Below are positions 1-7,560 of a stretch of DNA of 64,000 bases, piece after piece. Below the pieces are notes generated by a model, which made no database searches, was not told the origin of the DNA, and worked only from the letters and a program-made list of their open reading frames with translations. The translations under genes were made by a program, and so were the position numbers. The DNA comes from Roseburia sp. CAG:10041_57. GTDB taxonomy: Bacteria; Bacillota; Clostridia; Lachnospirales; Lachnospiraceae. Within the stretch, counting starts at the first letter, position 1, and every line of letters starts with the position of its first letter. The DNA is taken from assembly GCA_001916965.1 (NCBI GenBank), contig MNTL01000003.1, positions 97,341-161,340 of the forward strand. Reading direction: 5' to 3'.

Positions 1-1062
1 GGAGACAAGCATCCGGCAGAGCTTACAGATGTGTATCAGGTATTAGGTGAGGGAGCGGATCTGACCAGATATCAGTCCACGACCAACACGAAGCTTAATG
101 CCATTGATCCATGTGTGACCTATGATGAGGAAGGAAACCTGTGGATGGTGTTTGGTTCCTGGTTTGGCGGTATCTATCTCTTAAAACTGGATGAAGAGAC
201 GGGATTGCGTGATTACGCGACAACCTATGAAACCGTTCCGAATCAGTCAGACGCCTATTATGGGTATAAACTGGCGGGTGGCTGCAGCGTATCCGGTGAG
301 GGACCGTTCATTATTTATAAGGATAGTTATTATTATCTGTTCCTTTCTTACGGTGGACTGGTAGCAGAAGGCGGCTATCAGATCAGAATATTCCGTTCTG
401 AGAACATAACAGGTCCATACGTGGATGAAGCAGGTAATTCTGCAGTCTATACCAGCCAGGAGAACAATCTGTTTACCAACATTGGTGTTCGTATTATGGG
501 CAGTTATGACTGGTCGGGCAACCGTGAGACCCGTGTCGCACAGGGACATAATTCAGCTTATGTCAGTGAAGACGGCGAGATTTACATGGTATATCACAGT
601 CGTTTTGCCGAGGGTAAAAATGGCATTACAGAGGCACATGAGGTCAGAGTGCAGCAGCTTTTTGTCAATGAAGCAGGCTGGCTTGTGGCAGCACCGTATG
701 AATATACAGGAGAGCATATATCCAAGACCGGTTATGATATGGAGCAGATGTGTGGTGAATATGAATTCATTATTCATACACCAACTACTTATTATCAGAA
801 GGCTGGAAAAGCCACGGTAGGAATCATGCAGCCATCTCATATTACGTTGAACGAAGATGGCAGTGTGACAGGAGAATTGACAGGAAGCTGGACTTATGAA
901 GAAGGCAGCCCCAATATGACCATTACTCTGGAGGACATAACATATCAGGGAGTATTCTTAAAAATGCCAAGTGAGAAGCTTTATTTTAATCAGAAGCAAC
1001 GTGAAGTTGTCATGACCTTTACGGTACTTGGTAATAATGTTACCGCATGGGGATCTAAGTAA
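1..1062 (+). CDS. GH43 endo-arabinanase-like glycoside hydrolase, C-terminal part (5' end outside window)
   Basis: The frame is open from base 1, so the gene starts upstream; the GTG at 31 is not a credible start. The visible part covers the later blades of a five-bladed beta-propeller followed by a beta-rich C-terminal domain of the kind attached to GH43 arabinanases (from about base 690). The motif AIDPCV holds the pKa-modulating Asp, SGEGPFIIY holds the general-acid Glu, and AQGHNSAYV holds the conserved metal-site His, all arranged as in endo-1,5-alpha-L-arabinanases. The catalytic base Asp would lie upstream. Family knowledge predicts cleavage of arabinan side chains of pectin, probably outside the cell, but no signal peptide can be seen in this fragment. 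It converges on a regulator that may control it. A beta-xylosidase or arabinofuranosidase activity is the main alternative. Confidence 0.85.
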   Translation, partial: GDKHPAELTDVYQVLGEGADLTRYQSTTNTKLNAIDPCVTYDEEGNLWMVFGSWFGGIYLLKLDEETGLRDYATTYETVPNQSDAYYGYKLAGGCSVSGEGPFIIYKDSYYYLFLSYGGLVAEGGYQIRIFRSENITGPYVDEAGNSAVYTSQENNLFTNIGVRIMGSYDWSGNRETRVAQGHNSAYVSEDGEIYMVYHSRFAEGKNGITEAHEVRVQQLFVNEAGWLVAAPYEYTGEHISKTGYDMEQMCGEYEFIIHTPTTYYQKAGKATVGIMQPSHITLNEDGSVTGELTGSWTYEEGSPNMTITLEDITYQGVFLKMPSEKLYFNQKQREVVMTFTVLGNNVTAWGSK

Positions 1063-1063
1063 A

Positions 1064-1108
1064 ATAAGCCCCTGCAAAGAATCAAAATCATTCTTTGCAG
1101 GGGCTTAT
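1064..1108. terminator. Bidirectional intrinsic terminator between convergent genes
   Basis: A perfect 19-bp inverted repeat (1064-1082 with 1090-1108, 7-base loop) lies between the GH43 stop and the stop of the ArsR-type gene. The stem is GC-rich in the middle (GCCCCTGC) with AT-rich ends, so it can serve both strands. Confidence 0.85.
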
Positions 1109-1110
1109 GA

Positions 1111-2058
1111 TTATTCCTGACTGGATGTGTCTGTTTCATTCTCTTCATCATAGTAGGCTTTGATGCGGATTGCCTGATTATGGTCGCCAAAATCTTCTCC
1201 GAACAGGGTACAGCCGCCGCAATTAGCGGTATCCTTAGGCACTTCAAAACGGAAAGTGATATAGCTGTTATAGTCAATGTTAAGGTCCTGAATCGTTATA
1301 TTGGAGAGCTTCTTAGTGCCATCCATAAAAGTCCCCTCATTATTGATGATCAGGGTCTTGAGCAGACCATACTGGTTCAGAGGTTCCGGCCACCATGCCG
1401 GTGATACATAACCTCTTCTGGCACCGTAGTCACCAGGACTGATCCACATACCAAGAGGGATATCATTGATAGAAAAATAAATATCAGAGGGGTAATCTTC
1501 ATTGGTATTAGGACACTCAGATGATATTTCAAAAGAAATATGCAATTCATTCAAAGTCTGACCGGGTTGCAGATGGTTGGGAAGGTTATATTCCACATAT
1601 CCGCTTGCAAACCATAGAATACCTGCATTAAATCTGTCCGGGAAAGAGAAAACGCGCGGATCATCAAGAGAACCGATAATCTCTTTGCTTGTAGCAAGAC
1701 CACAGGTCGGAGTACCATGACATGCAGTATAATAGCCTACACGGATATCGTCTGTATAGCAGTGCCTTGGTTCTTTTAAAGGAGCCAGGTCAATCATCAG
1801 TCTGTCGTATTTGGGACGGACAATCTTCATAGTACCTCTTTTACCGGAGGTTGTTTTGATCTTTACCAGATCTGCTTCTTCCAGCTTACTTACATGCATG
1901 GAGATTGCACCGTTTGTTAATCCCAGGGCTTCAGCCAGGTCGTTCATGCTCAGGGAGTCGTTTTTATAGATCATTTCCATGATCTTCAGTCGCATAGGTG
2001 TGCTGAGTGCTTTAAATACAGCTTCTGCTTCGCCAACAGATTGAAAATACAGCATCAT
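1111..2058 (-). CDS. ArsR-type transcriptional regulator with large C-terminal domain
   Basis: 315 residues. Residues 1-85 form an ArsR/HTH_20 winged helix (STPMRLKIMEMI, then helix-turn-helix LAEALGLTNGAISMHVSKLE). Residues 90-315 are a beta-rich, aromatic-rich domain with an early CHGTPTCGL motif and late CGGC, which looks like a ligand-binding or carbohydrate-binding fold, not the usual small ArsR metal sensor (about 100 residues). The start ATG at 2058 has GGAAAGG seven bases upstream. It converges on a GH43 gene, so I infer a sugar-responsive regulator of arabinan use. The domain could instead bind metal through its cysteines. DNA-binding call is strong; ligand is unknown. Confidence 0.75.
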   Translation of the reverse strand: MMLYFQSVGEAEAVFKALSTPMRLKIMEMIYKNDSLSMNDLAEALGLTNGAISMHVSKLEEADLVKIKTTSGKRGTMKIVRPKYDRLMIDLAPLKEPRHCYTDDIRVGYYTACHGTPTCGLATSKEIIGSLDDPRVFSFPDRFNAGILWFASGYVEYNLPNHLQPGQTLNELHISFEISSECPNTNEDYPSDIYFSINDIPLGMWISPGDYGARRGYVSPAWWPEPLNQYGLLKTLIINNEGTFMDGTKKLSNITIQDLNIDYNSYITFRFEVPKDTANCGGCTLFGEDFGDHNQAIRIKAYYDEENETDTSSQE

Positions 2059-2408
2059 GTCACGTCCTTTCCGAAATTTCTATTAATTAAAATATAACAT
2101 AGTTTGAACAAAAAATAAAGTAAATACTATAATAATTAAGCGTATAATAAATCAATCCTCTTTTTTTATTTTTTATTTAAATTGATGCCGGAATTTCATC
2201 ATTGTAGAGTGTATGATTCAAAGAATGATTAGACAGTTAATGATTTAAAAAACAAAAAATATTCAAAAAATGTATACAAGAGAATAAAATAGTAGTATTA
2301 TTATATACAGAAAAAAGGATATGTATGAAAAAAATAAAATGTACTCTCAGAATGCTTCGCTTGAAGAAGATTCCGAGAGTACATTAAAAACAACAGGAGG
2401 AATAAAAA
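2059..2408. other. AT-rich divergent intergenic region
   Basis: 350 bases without a convincing gene, very AT-rich, between the divergently transcribed ArsR-type gene and a chemoreceptor. It must hold the promoters of both genes, but homopolymer tracts make individual -10/-35 boxes unreliable by eye. Its one distinct element is the long hairpin at 2338-2385. Confidence 0.6.
2338..2385 (-). terminator. Long hairpin in chemoreceptor leader; reads as a minus-strand intrinsic terminator
   Basis: The arms 2338-2353 and 2370-2385 pair with one mismatch and an inner CTTC/GAAG extends the stem. On the minus strand the stem is followed by a U-rich run (complement of 2324-2337); on the plus strand it is followed by AAAAACAACAGGAGG, with no U tract. 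It therefore looks like a terminator for antisense transcription, or a leader structure ending about 10 bases before the ribosome binding site at 2395-2400. Confidence 0.6.
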
Positions 2409-3878
2409 GTGACAGAGGAACAATATAAAAGGGCCAATACAGTAATATTTCCTGTATTGACAGTTATAATGGCATATGTATTTTTGTCATTAGTTGCATT
2501 TATCAAAGCCACACCGGGGCAGGTAACAATGGCATCGTATCTGCAGTTGTTTAGTGCATTGCTCGCAATCATTATCAATGTAGTCTTTTTTGTTATCAAG
2601 AGAAACAGCCGTATGTGTGAATATGCAATGTTAGGGTCAGCTTTGACAGTATATTTGATACTCAGACTGGTATCGACGACAGAAGATAATGCCATGTATG
2701 CGTTTCCTATTTTGTTTGCTACGGTTGTATACCTGGATATAAAGACACTTATCGTGAGCAATGCCGTAGTTGTGTTTGCAAATATACTGCGTCTTATCAT
2801 TCACATTTCCGGTATGATGGATAACGGAGTCGGTGGGGCGACAAGGTTTGTCGGTGTTTTGGTTAGTATTCTGGTTGCGTATGCATCTATCAGATGTATC
2901 GGCCTTCTGATTAAGTTCAATAAGGAAAATACGGACGAGATCCTGCATCGTACAAAGAAGCAGAAGGAAAGCCATGATCTTATGATCCAGGTTGCAGATA
3001 ATATCATGAAACATTTTGGCGAAGCAATGGATATGATGGATACCTTGGAGACAAGCCTTTCCAATAGCCATACTTCTATGGAAAACATAGCAGGCAGTAC
3101 GGAAAGTACTGCAGAAGCAATCCAGGGACAGGCGGAGATATCAGGAGATATCAGGGAGCATGCAGAACATGCGCAGAGTCTTGCTTCAGAGATGATACGT
3201 TCTTCCGATAAGGTATCCCAGACAGTAGAAGAGGGCGTGAATTCCATGCTGGAGCTTGGCAATCAGGCAGATAATGTAAGCCAGTGCAGTGCTGCAACAG
3301 AAGCAGTGATAGATGAGCTGACTAAGAAGGTAGGACAGGTGGCAGGATTTGTGGATTCCATTATCAGTATATCCAGCCAGACTAATCTTCTTGCACTGAA
3401 TGCATCCATTGAAGCTGCAAGGGCAGGAGAGGCAGGACGTGGATTTTCTGTTGTCGCAGAAGAGATAAGGACTTTGTCGGAGAATACCAAGGAAGCATCC
3501 AATAATATTACCAATATCATCAAGGAATTAAATGAAGATACGAAGCGTGCCAATGAAAGTATCAGCAATTCTGTTGATAGTGTGGCAAGACAGAATGAGC
3601 TGATAACAGAGAGTAAGGAGAGATTTGCACAGGTAGAAAGCGAAGTAAAGATTCTTGCAGAATATATTAATGATGTCAAGAACAGTATGGAACAGACATT
3701 GGAATCCTCTAATACGATTTATGACCATATTACACAGCTGTCGGCATCCAGCCAGGAAGTAGCTGCTGCATCAGGAGAAGGTCTTGATAATTCCAATATT
3801 ACAGTGGGAGAGGTTGCCAAGTGCAAGCAGATATTTGAATCAATCTACGAGCTTGCCAAGGATTTACAGAATTATTAA
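2409..3878 (+). CDS. Methyl-accepting chemotaxis protein with six-TM membrane sensor
   Basis: 489 residues; GTG start with AGGAGG at 2395-2400, eight bases away. The N-terminal 170 residues contain six hydrophobic helices (about 12-32, 41-63, 70-88, 95-110, 112-132 and 145-168) with short loops and no extracellular ligand domain. There is no recognisable HAMP domain; a cytoplasmic coiled coil leads to the MCP signalling hairpin whose tip reads QTNLLALNASIEAARAGEAG (about residues 321-340). Family knowledge: it signals to CheA/CheW to steer flagellar rotation. A multi-helix sensor suggests a membrane-soluble, ion or redox stimulus, but this is inference. It is followed by its own terminator and appears monocistronic. 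Confidence 0.9.
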   Translation: MTEEQYKRANTVIFPVLTVIMAYVFLSLVAFIKATPGQVTMASYLQLFSALLAIIINVVFFVIKRNSRMCEYAMLGSALTVYLILRLVSTTEDNAMYAFPILFATVVYLDIKTLIVSNAVVVFANILRLIIHISGMMDNGVGGATRFVGVLVSILVAYASIRCIGLLIKFNKENTDEILHRTKKQKESHDLMIQVADNIMKHFGEAMDMMDTLETSLSNSHTSMENIAGSTESTAEAIQGQAEISGDIREHAEHAQSLASEMIRSSDKVSQTVEEGVNSMLELGNQADNVSQCSAATEAVIDELTKKVGQVAGFVDSIISISSQTNLLALNASIEAARAGEAGRGFSVVAEEIRTLSENTKEASNNITNIIKELNEDTKRANESISNSVDSVARQNELITESKERFAQVESEVKILAEYINDVKNSMEQTLESSNTIYDHITQLSASSQEVAAASGEGLDNSNITVGEVAKCKQIFESIYELAKDLQNY

Positions 3879-3902
3879 AGTGTATTCAGAATAGCTATAA
3901 TA

Positions 3903-3957
3903 AGTGTATCAAAAAAAGGTGAAAGTAATGGACTGCTTTTGCCTTTTTTGATACACT
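3903..3957 (+). terminator. Intrinsic terminator after the chemoreceptor gene
   Basis: Arms 3903-3919 and 3942-3957 (AGTGTATC...GATACACT, A-rich/U-rich middle with one bulged base) form a long stem 24 bases after the stop codon. Confidence 0.75.
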
Positions 3958-4003
3958 GAAACTGTATGGGCTTACAAAGGAAGGAAAGGCATGGTCAATA
4001 AAT

Positions 4004-5671
4004 ATGAAAAAACACAGGCAATGGGAAATACTGACTGTTATCGTACTGATAAGCTGGGCGGTCATCTTCTGGAAGAATCTTGATTATCAATATACCTTTC
4101 AGGGATTGGAGACTACGATAGGAGAGGATTCCTATGTGGGCGTATCAAATTATGAGGTAGAAGATAATGCTTACCGGGTAACCGGTGAAGATCCGCAGTT
4201 ATATTTGAAATCAGAAGGAACAGTGGGAGGAATGCGCATCCTTTGCCGTGCCAATAGCGGTGAGGATCTGCCGGTACAGGTCTTTTATGCAAAAGCCGGA
4301 GAGAATTACACAGAGAAACATTCTTTTCAGACTGTTATAGAGTCCGGCAGGACGTTTTGTTGTATTCCAATACCGTTAGGTGAGTATGATTCTTTCAGAC
4401 TGGATATAGATGGTGATTTTACATTAAATGAAATAACAGTATATGCAGGTGAGACTAAGGTTAGTCCGGTAATATCAGCAGGTACTTTACATCAATGTCT
4501 TATATATTGTCCTGTGGCATTGCTTGCCATATTGCTTGTCTTCTGGGCGCATAAGGTAAGAGCCGGGGAAATGGGATTACACAATTATATGCTGCAATTA
4601 TCAGGGAAGAATCAGAATCAGACATCCAGAGAGGTGTGCTGGGATTATATGCGTGTACTGGCAGCGGTATTGGTTATACTGGCTCATGCCTGTTCCCCGA
4701 TGGTGGATCTGGCTGATGCTGGCTGGAAGCGGCTGTTGCTGGTAGGTGGTCTGACACTTGGACTGAGCTGTAATGTGATATATGTCATGTTATCCGGCGC
4801 ACTTTTGCTAAACTCCCATAAAGAAGAATCAGTGGGTTCTTTCTATATAAGAAGGGCATCCAAAGTCATCATTCCTTTAATTGCATATTATTTACTGTTA
4901 TTGTCTCTGAATCATGAGGTAGGCTTCCTGCCACCGAAGAATCTGGGTGCGGCATTTAAGAGAATCCTGACGGGCGCACCGGATGTAGGACCGCATCTGT
5001 GGCTGATTTATACAATAGTTGCTTTATATCTGATTACACCATTTTTCCGTGTTATGATGCAGCATCTTACTGATAAAATGCTGTTTGCAATGGCGGTTGT
5101 TATTCTGGTATGCAACGCATTAACGCTGTATCTGCCGCTGGCAGGAATTGGTTTTGGTATATCTACTTTCCTTGCCGGATGGGAAGGCGTATTCCTTATG
5201 GGATATATTATGACAAAAGACCAGACCAGAAGCTATGATAAGAAAATCATGGCAGCAGCTGTTGTTGCATTTATTGTGTCGGTTATTGTTGTATTTATCA
5301 ATTCTGCCAATATGAATTATGTCTATCATAATGCCATTACGTTGCAGTTGCTCTCCTGTGGTATCTTTGCACTGATGCTTCGCCATAAGAGCTGGTTCGA
5401 TGGCAAAGACAATGCAGTTATCCGTTTATGTTCCAGATACAGCTATGCAATTATCCTGATCCACTGGTATGCATTATTTGTCATCGTGCAGGGCAGATTC
5501 CACATAACTGCACTACGATTTGGCTGTGCAGGTGGTATTGCCGTAACGGTGGTGCTTGCTTTTGCGGTCAGCCTTGTACTTGGAATTATATATGACAATA
5601 CCGTAGTAATAGTATGCGGTGTTTTGTTTGATAAACTAATAAGTGGAATCCGACGAATCAGGAATAAATAA
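4004..5671 (+). CDS. Acyltransferase-3 family membrane protein with N-terminal extracytoplasmic domain
   Basis: 555 residues. Residue 1-30 contains a TM helix, about 35-155 a polar beta-rich domain predicted outside the membrane, about 160-182 a second TM helix, and from about 210 the Acyl_transf_3 domain opens with DYMRVLAAVLVILAHACSP, including the conserved Arg and His of this family, followed by roughly nine more TM helices. Family members move acetyl, succinyl or other acyl groups onto sugars or exported glycans. The extra 200 residues before the core are unusual and may bind the acceptor. The ATG at 4004 is preferred: GGAAAGG at 3983-3989 lies 14 bases away, and the ATG at 3991 is out of frame. 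Substrate unknown. Confidence 0.85.
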   Translation: MKKHRQWEILTVIVLISWAVIFWKNLDYQYTFQGLETTIGEDSYVGVSNYEVEDNAYRVTGEDPQLYLKSEGTVGGMRILCRANSGEDLPVQVFYAKAGENYTEKHSFQTVIESGRTFCCIPIPLGEYDSFRLDIDGDFTLNEITVYAGETKVSPVISAGTLHQCLIYCPVALLAILLVFWAHKVRAGEMGLHNYMLQLSGKNQNQTSREVCWDYMRVLAAVLVILAHACSPMVDLADAGWKRLLLVGGLTLGLSCNVIYVMLSGALLLNSHKEESVGSFYIRRASKVIIPLIAYYLLLLSLNHEVGFLPPKNLGAAFKRILTGAPDVGPHLWLIYTIVALYLITPFFRVMMQHLTDKMLFAMAVVILVCNALTLYLPLAGIGFGISTFLAGWEGVFLMGYIMTKDQTRSYDKKIMAAAVVAFIVSVIVVFINSANMNYVYHNAITLQLLSCGIFALMLRHKSWFDGKDNAVIRLCSRYSYAIILIHWYALFVIVQGRFHITALRFGCAGGIAVTVVLAFAVSLVLGIIYDNTVVIVCGVLFDKLISGIRRIRNK

Positions 5672-5689
5672 AAATAAGAAGCATATACT
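5662..5689 (+). promoter_or_regulatory. Candidate sigma-E promoter for the spoIID-like gene
   Basis: CATATACT (5682-5689) matches the sigma-E -10 consensus CATACAHT at seven of eight positions. GAATAAA (5662-5668) matches KMATATT at five of seven, with 13 bases between. It lies 28 bases before the chosen start, overlapping the end of the acyltransferase gene. In Bacillus spoIID is sigma-E dependent, which fits. Confidence 0.45.
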
Positions 5690-5716
5690 ATGCAATAACG
5701 AACTGTGCAGGTATAT

Positions 5717-6607
5717 ATGAAGAAATTACCCCGCCTGTTGGCAATCCTGTTATGCTTCCCTTTGCTCGGTAATCTGTTTATGGCAGAAGATGAAAGACCA
5801 CAAAGGGAAGAAAGGATGGCTTCTACGGCGGGATTTTCTGTTATTGTGGAGATGCAGAATGGAAGTTACTGCTATGACCCGGAGGAGGTGCTGCCCTTTA
5901 TGATGGCTTCCATGCTGGTAGATCAGAAGGGAGAAGAGCTGTGTCGGGCAGCGGCTGTCATATGCCGCACCAATCTGGTCTATAAATGGCAGCAGGAGAA
6001 CAGACCGGGGCAGCTTATCCTTGAGGATACAGGAATGGCATGCAGGGATGAAATAACAGATCATATGCAGCAGGCAGCAGCAGATACGGTAGGAATCGTA
6101 CTTACGTATGAGGGAGAAGTGATTCCTGCTCCTTTTTTCTATATGAGCAGTGGCAAGACCAGAGATACGGGACTGCCTTTTTTAAAAAGTGTGGACTGTA
6201 GTGACAATCTCTATGATAAAGAGTATCTTTTGCAATATCATTACCGCAAAAAGGATTTTTATGCCAGAATCAAAGAAATCAGCGGATGGAAATTCTGCAA
6301 CAGTTTACAGGATATGGAGCTGGAACGCGATGATAGTGGATATGTGAAGGTTATACATTGTACTGGAGAAGAAATGGTACTGACAGCCGATGCTCTGTGT
6401 CAGGTAATGGAGCTACGGTCGCCCGATTTTGACTGGGAGGAACAAGAGAACCTTATTATGATAAGAACCAGAGGGATAGGCCATGGGATAGGGTTTGATG
6501 TGTGTTACGGAGCCAGGCTGGATGCGCAGGGAATGGAATATCGGCAGATACTGGAATATTTTTACAAAGATATAATGCTGGATAAAAGATATAATGCATG
6601 TGAATAG
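5717..6607 (+). CDS. spoIID: SpoIID-like sporulation protein lacking the catalytic glutamate
   Basis: 296 residues from ATG 5717 (an in-frame GTG at 5705 is possible; the ATG opens a better signal anchor, KKLPRLLAILLCFPLLGNLF). SpoIID is the lytic transglycosylase that, with SpoIIP and SpoIIM, thins septal peptidoglycan during forespore engulfment. Homology is clear over the whole length: PEEVLPFMMASML aligns without gaps to the family block EEYVAGVVAAEMP, ICRT to AART, FYMSSGKT to the SSGG region, and GIGHGIGFDVCYGARL to GHGVGMSQYGA. In this alignment the catalytic Glu is replaced by Met (codon 5912-5914). Next gene is spoIIQ-like, as in other Clostridia. It may be a structural paralogue, with an active SpoIID elsewhere. 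Confidence 0.8.
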   Translation: MKKLPRLLAILLCFPLLGNLFMAEDERPQREERMASTAGFSVIVEMQNGSYCYDPEEVLPFMMASMLVDQKGEELCRAAAVICRTNLVYKWQQENRPGQLILEDTGMACRDEITDHMQQAAADTVGIVLTYEGEVIPAPFFYMSSGKTRDTGLPFLKSVDCSDNLYDKEYLLQYHYRKKDFYARIKEISGWKFCNSLQDMELERDDSGYVKVIHCTGEEMVLTADALCQVMELRSPDFDWEEQENLIMIRTRGIGHGIGFDVCYGARLDAQGMEYRQILEYFYKDIMLDKRYNACE

Positions 6608-6638
6608 ATTTAGAAATACAGGCAATCATACTAATACG

Positions 6639-6652
6639 AGGTACTTGTACCT
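6639..6652 (+). repeat. Small inverted repeat in the spoIID-spoIIQ gap
   Basis: AGGTAC-TT-GTACCT between the two sporulation genes. It could be a binding site or a minor hairpin; no U tract follows, so it is not a typical terminator. Confidence 0.4.
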
Positions 6653-6691
6653 ACGTCCCAGAAGCAGATTAGAGAAAGGCAAGGTGTTAGT

Positions 6692-7558
6692 ATGAACAGA
6701 CGTAACAACAAGCGTCCTTTACAGAAGGAGAAGGTGTGTATGATCGCAGCCTCTGTCTTTGTGCTGTCAGCCCTTACATTGACGGGAGTCTATATGGCGT
6801 CCATAGGAGATTCCGGGGAGGATGACAATCGAATAGATTTTGCTCAGATAGAAAAGCAGGCACAGGAACAGCAGCTGGCTGATGAGAGATTTGGAAATGA
6901 CCAGGAGCTGAGTCAGAATGATGATATGGATGTGGATCCGCAGTATACTGAGGCGAATTCAGCAGGCGTGACCAATGACAGGCAAAAGGCAGAAGACCTT
7001 AGAAATGCAGGCAGAAATGAGATGACAGATGCCAGATTCGGTGAGGATATAGCAGGAGAGCCATCCTCTGTAGTGCAGGAAGACCCTGTAGAGGAAACTG
7101 TCATTGCACAACCAGAGACACAAAATGCTGTGGCAGAACCTTCCTTTGGAGAAGGAGATGTACTGCAATGGCCTATTGTAGGAGAAGTGCTGGTCAACTA
7201 CAGCATGGACAAGGCAGTGTATTTTGCAACAATGCAGCAATACCGCTATAGTCCTGCCATTGTCATTGCAGCGACACCGGATGAGACGATTACAGCAGCA
7301 GCAGACGGTGTAGTAGAGAAGGTATATTATGATACCCAGACTGGAAACAGTATTTTATTTGACCTTGGAAATGGATATGAGCTTACCTATGGACAGCTGA
7401 CAGATATCACATTAGCAGAGGGTGATGTAGTATCGGCAGGAGATATTGTGGGTAAAGTTGCCAAGCCCACCATTTATTATTCTGTAGAAGGCAGTAATGT
7501 GTATTTTAAGCTGACCAAGGATGGACAGCCAGTGAATCCGCTGAGCAGAATGGAGTAA
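6692..7558 (+). CDS. spoIIQ: SpoIIQ-like degenerate M23 (LytM) protein
   Basis: 288 residues: cytoplasmic start, one TM helix at about 16-36, an acidic low-complexity linker to about 165, then a LytM/M23 fold (PIVGEVLVNYSMD through VNPLSRME). SpoIIQ sits in the forespore membrane and zips to SpoIIIAH across the intermembrane space during engulfment. The zinc ligands of active M23 enzymes are all gone: the first HxGxD region reads YSPAIVI, the YxH position reads YGQ, and the final HxH reads NVYF. This resembles the inactive Bacillus SpoIIQ more than clostridial forms that keep zinc ligands. AAGGTG at 6681-6686 precedes the ATG by five bases. Placement beside a spoIID-like gene supports the name. 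Confidence 0.75.
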   Translation: MNRRNNKRPLQKEKVCMIAASVFVLSALTLTGVYMASIGDSGEDDNRIDFAQIEKQAQEQQLADERFGNDQELSQNDDMDVDPQYTEANSAGVTNDRQKAEDLRNAGRNEMTDARFGEDIAGEPSSVVQEDPVEETVIAQPETQNAVAEPSFGEGDVLQWPIVGEVLVNYSMDKAVYFATMQQYRYSPAIVIAATPDETITAAADGVVEKVYYDTQTGNSILFDLGNGYELTYGQLTDITLAEGDVVSAGDIVGKVAKPTIYYSVEGSNVYFKLTKDGQPVNPLSRME

Positions 7559-7560
7559 AT

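Noticed and set aside
2321..2428. 35-codon ORF beginning ATG TAT GAA in the chemoreceptor leader
   Set aside because: Its only ribosome-like site is adjacent to the ATG, it runs through the hairpin and overlaps the chemoreceptor start; composition is that of the structured leader.
6602..6634. Sigma-F or sigma-E promoter before spoIIQ
   Set aside because: CATACTAA and GGCAATCAT each match only part of the respective -10 consensus, and no -35 sits at the right distance.
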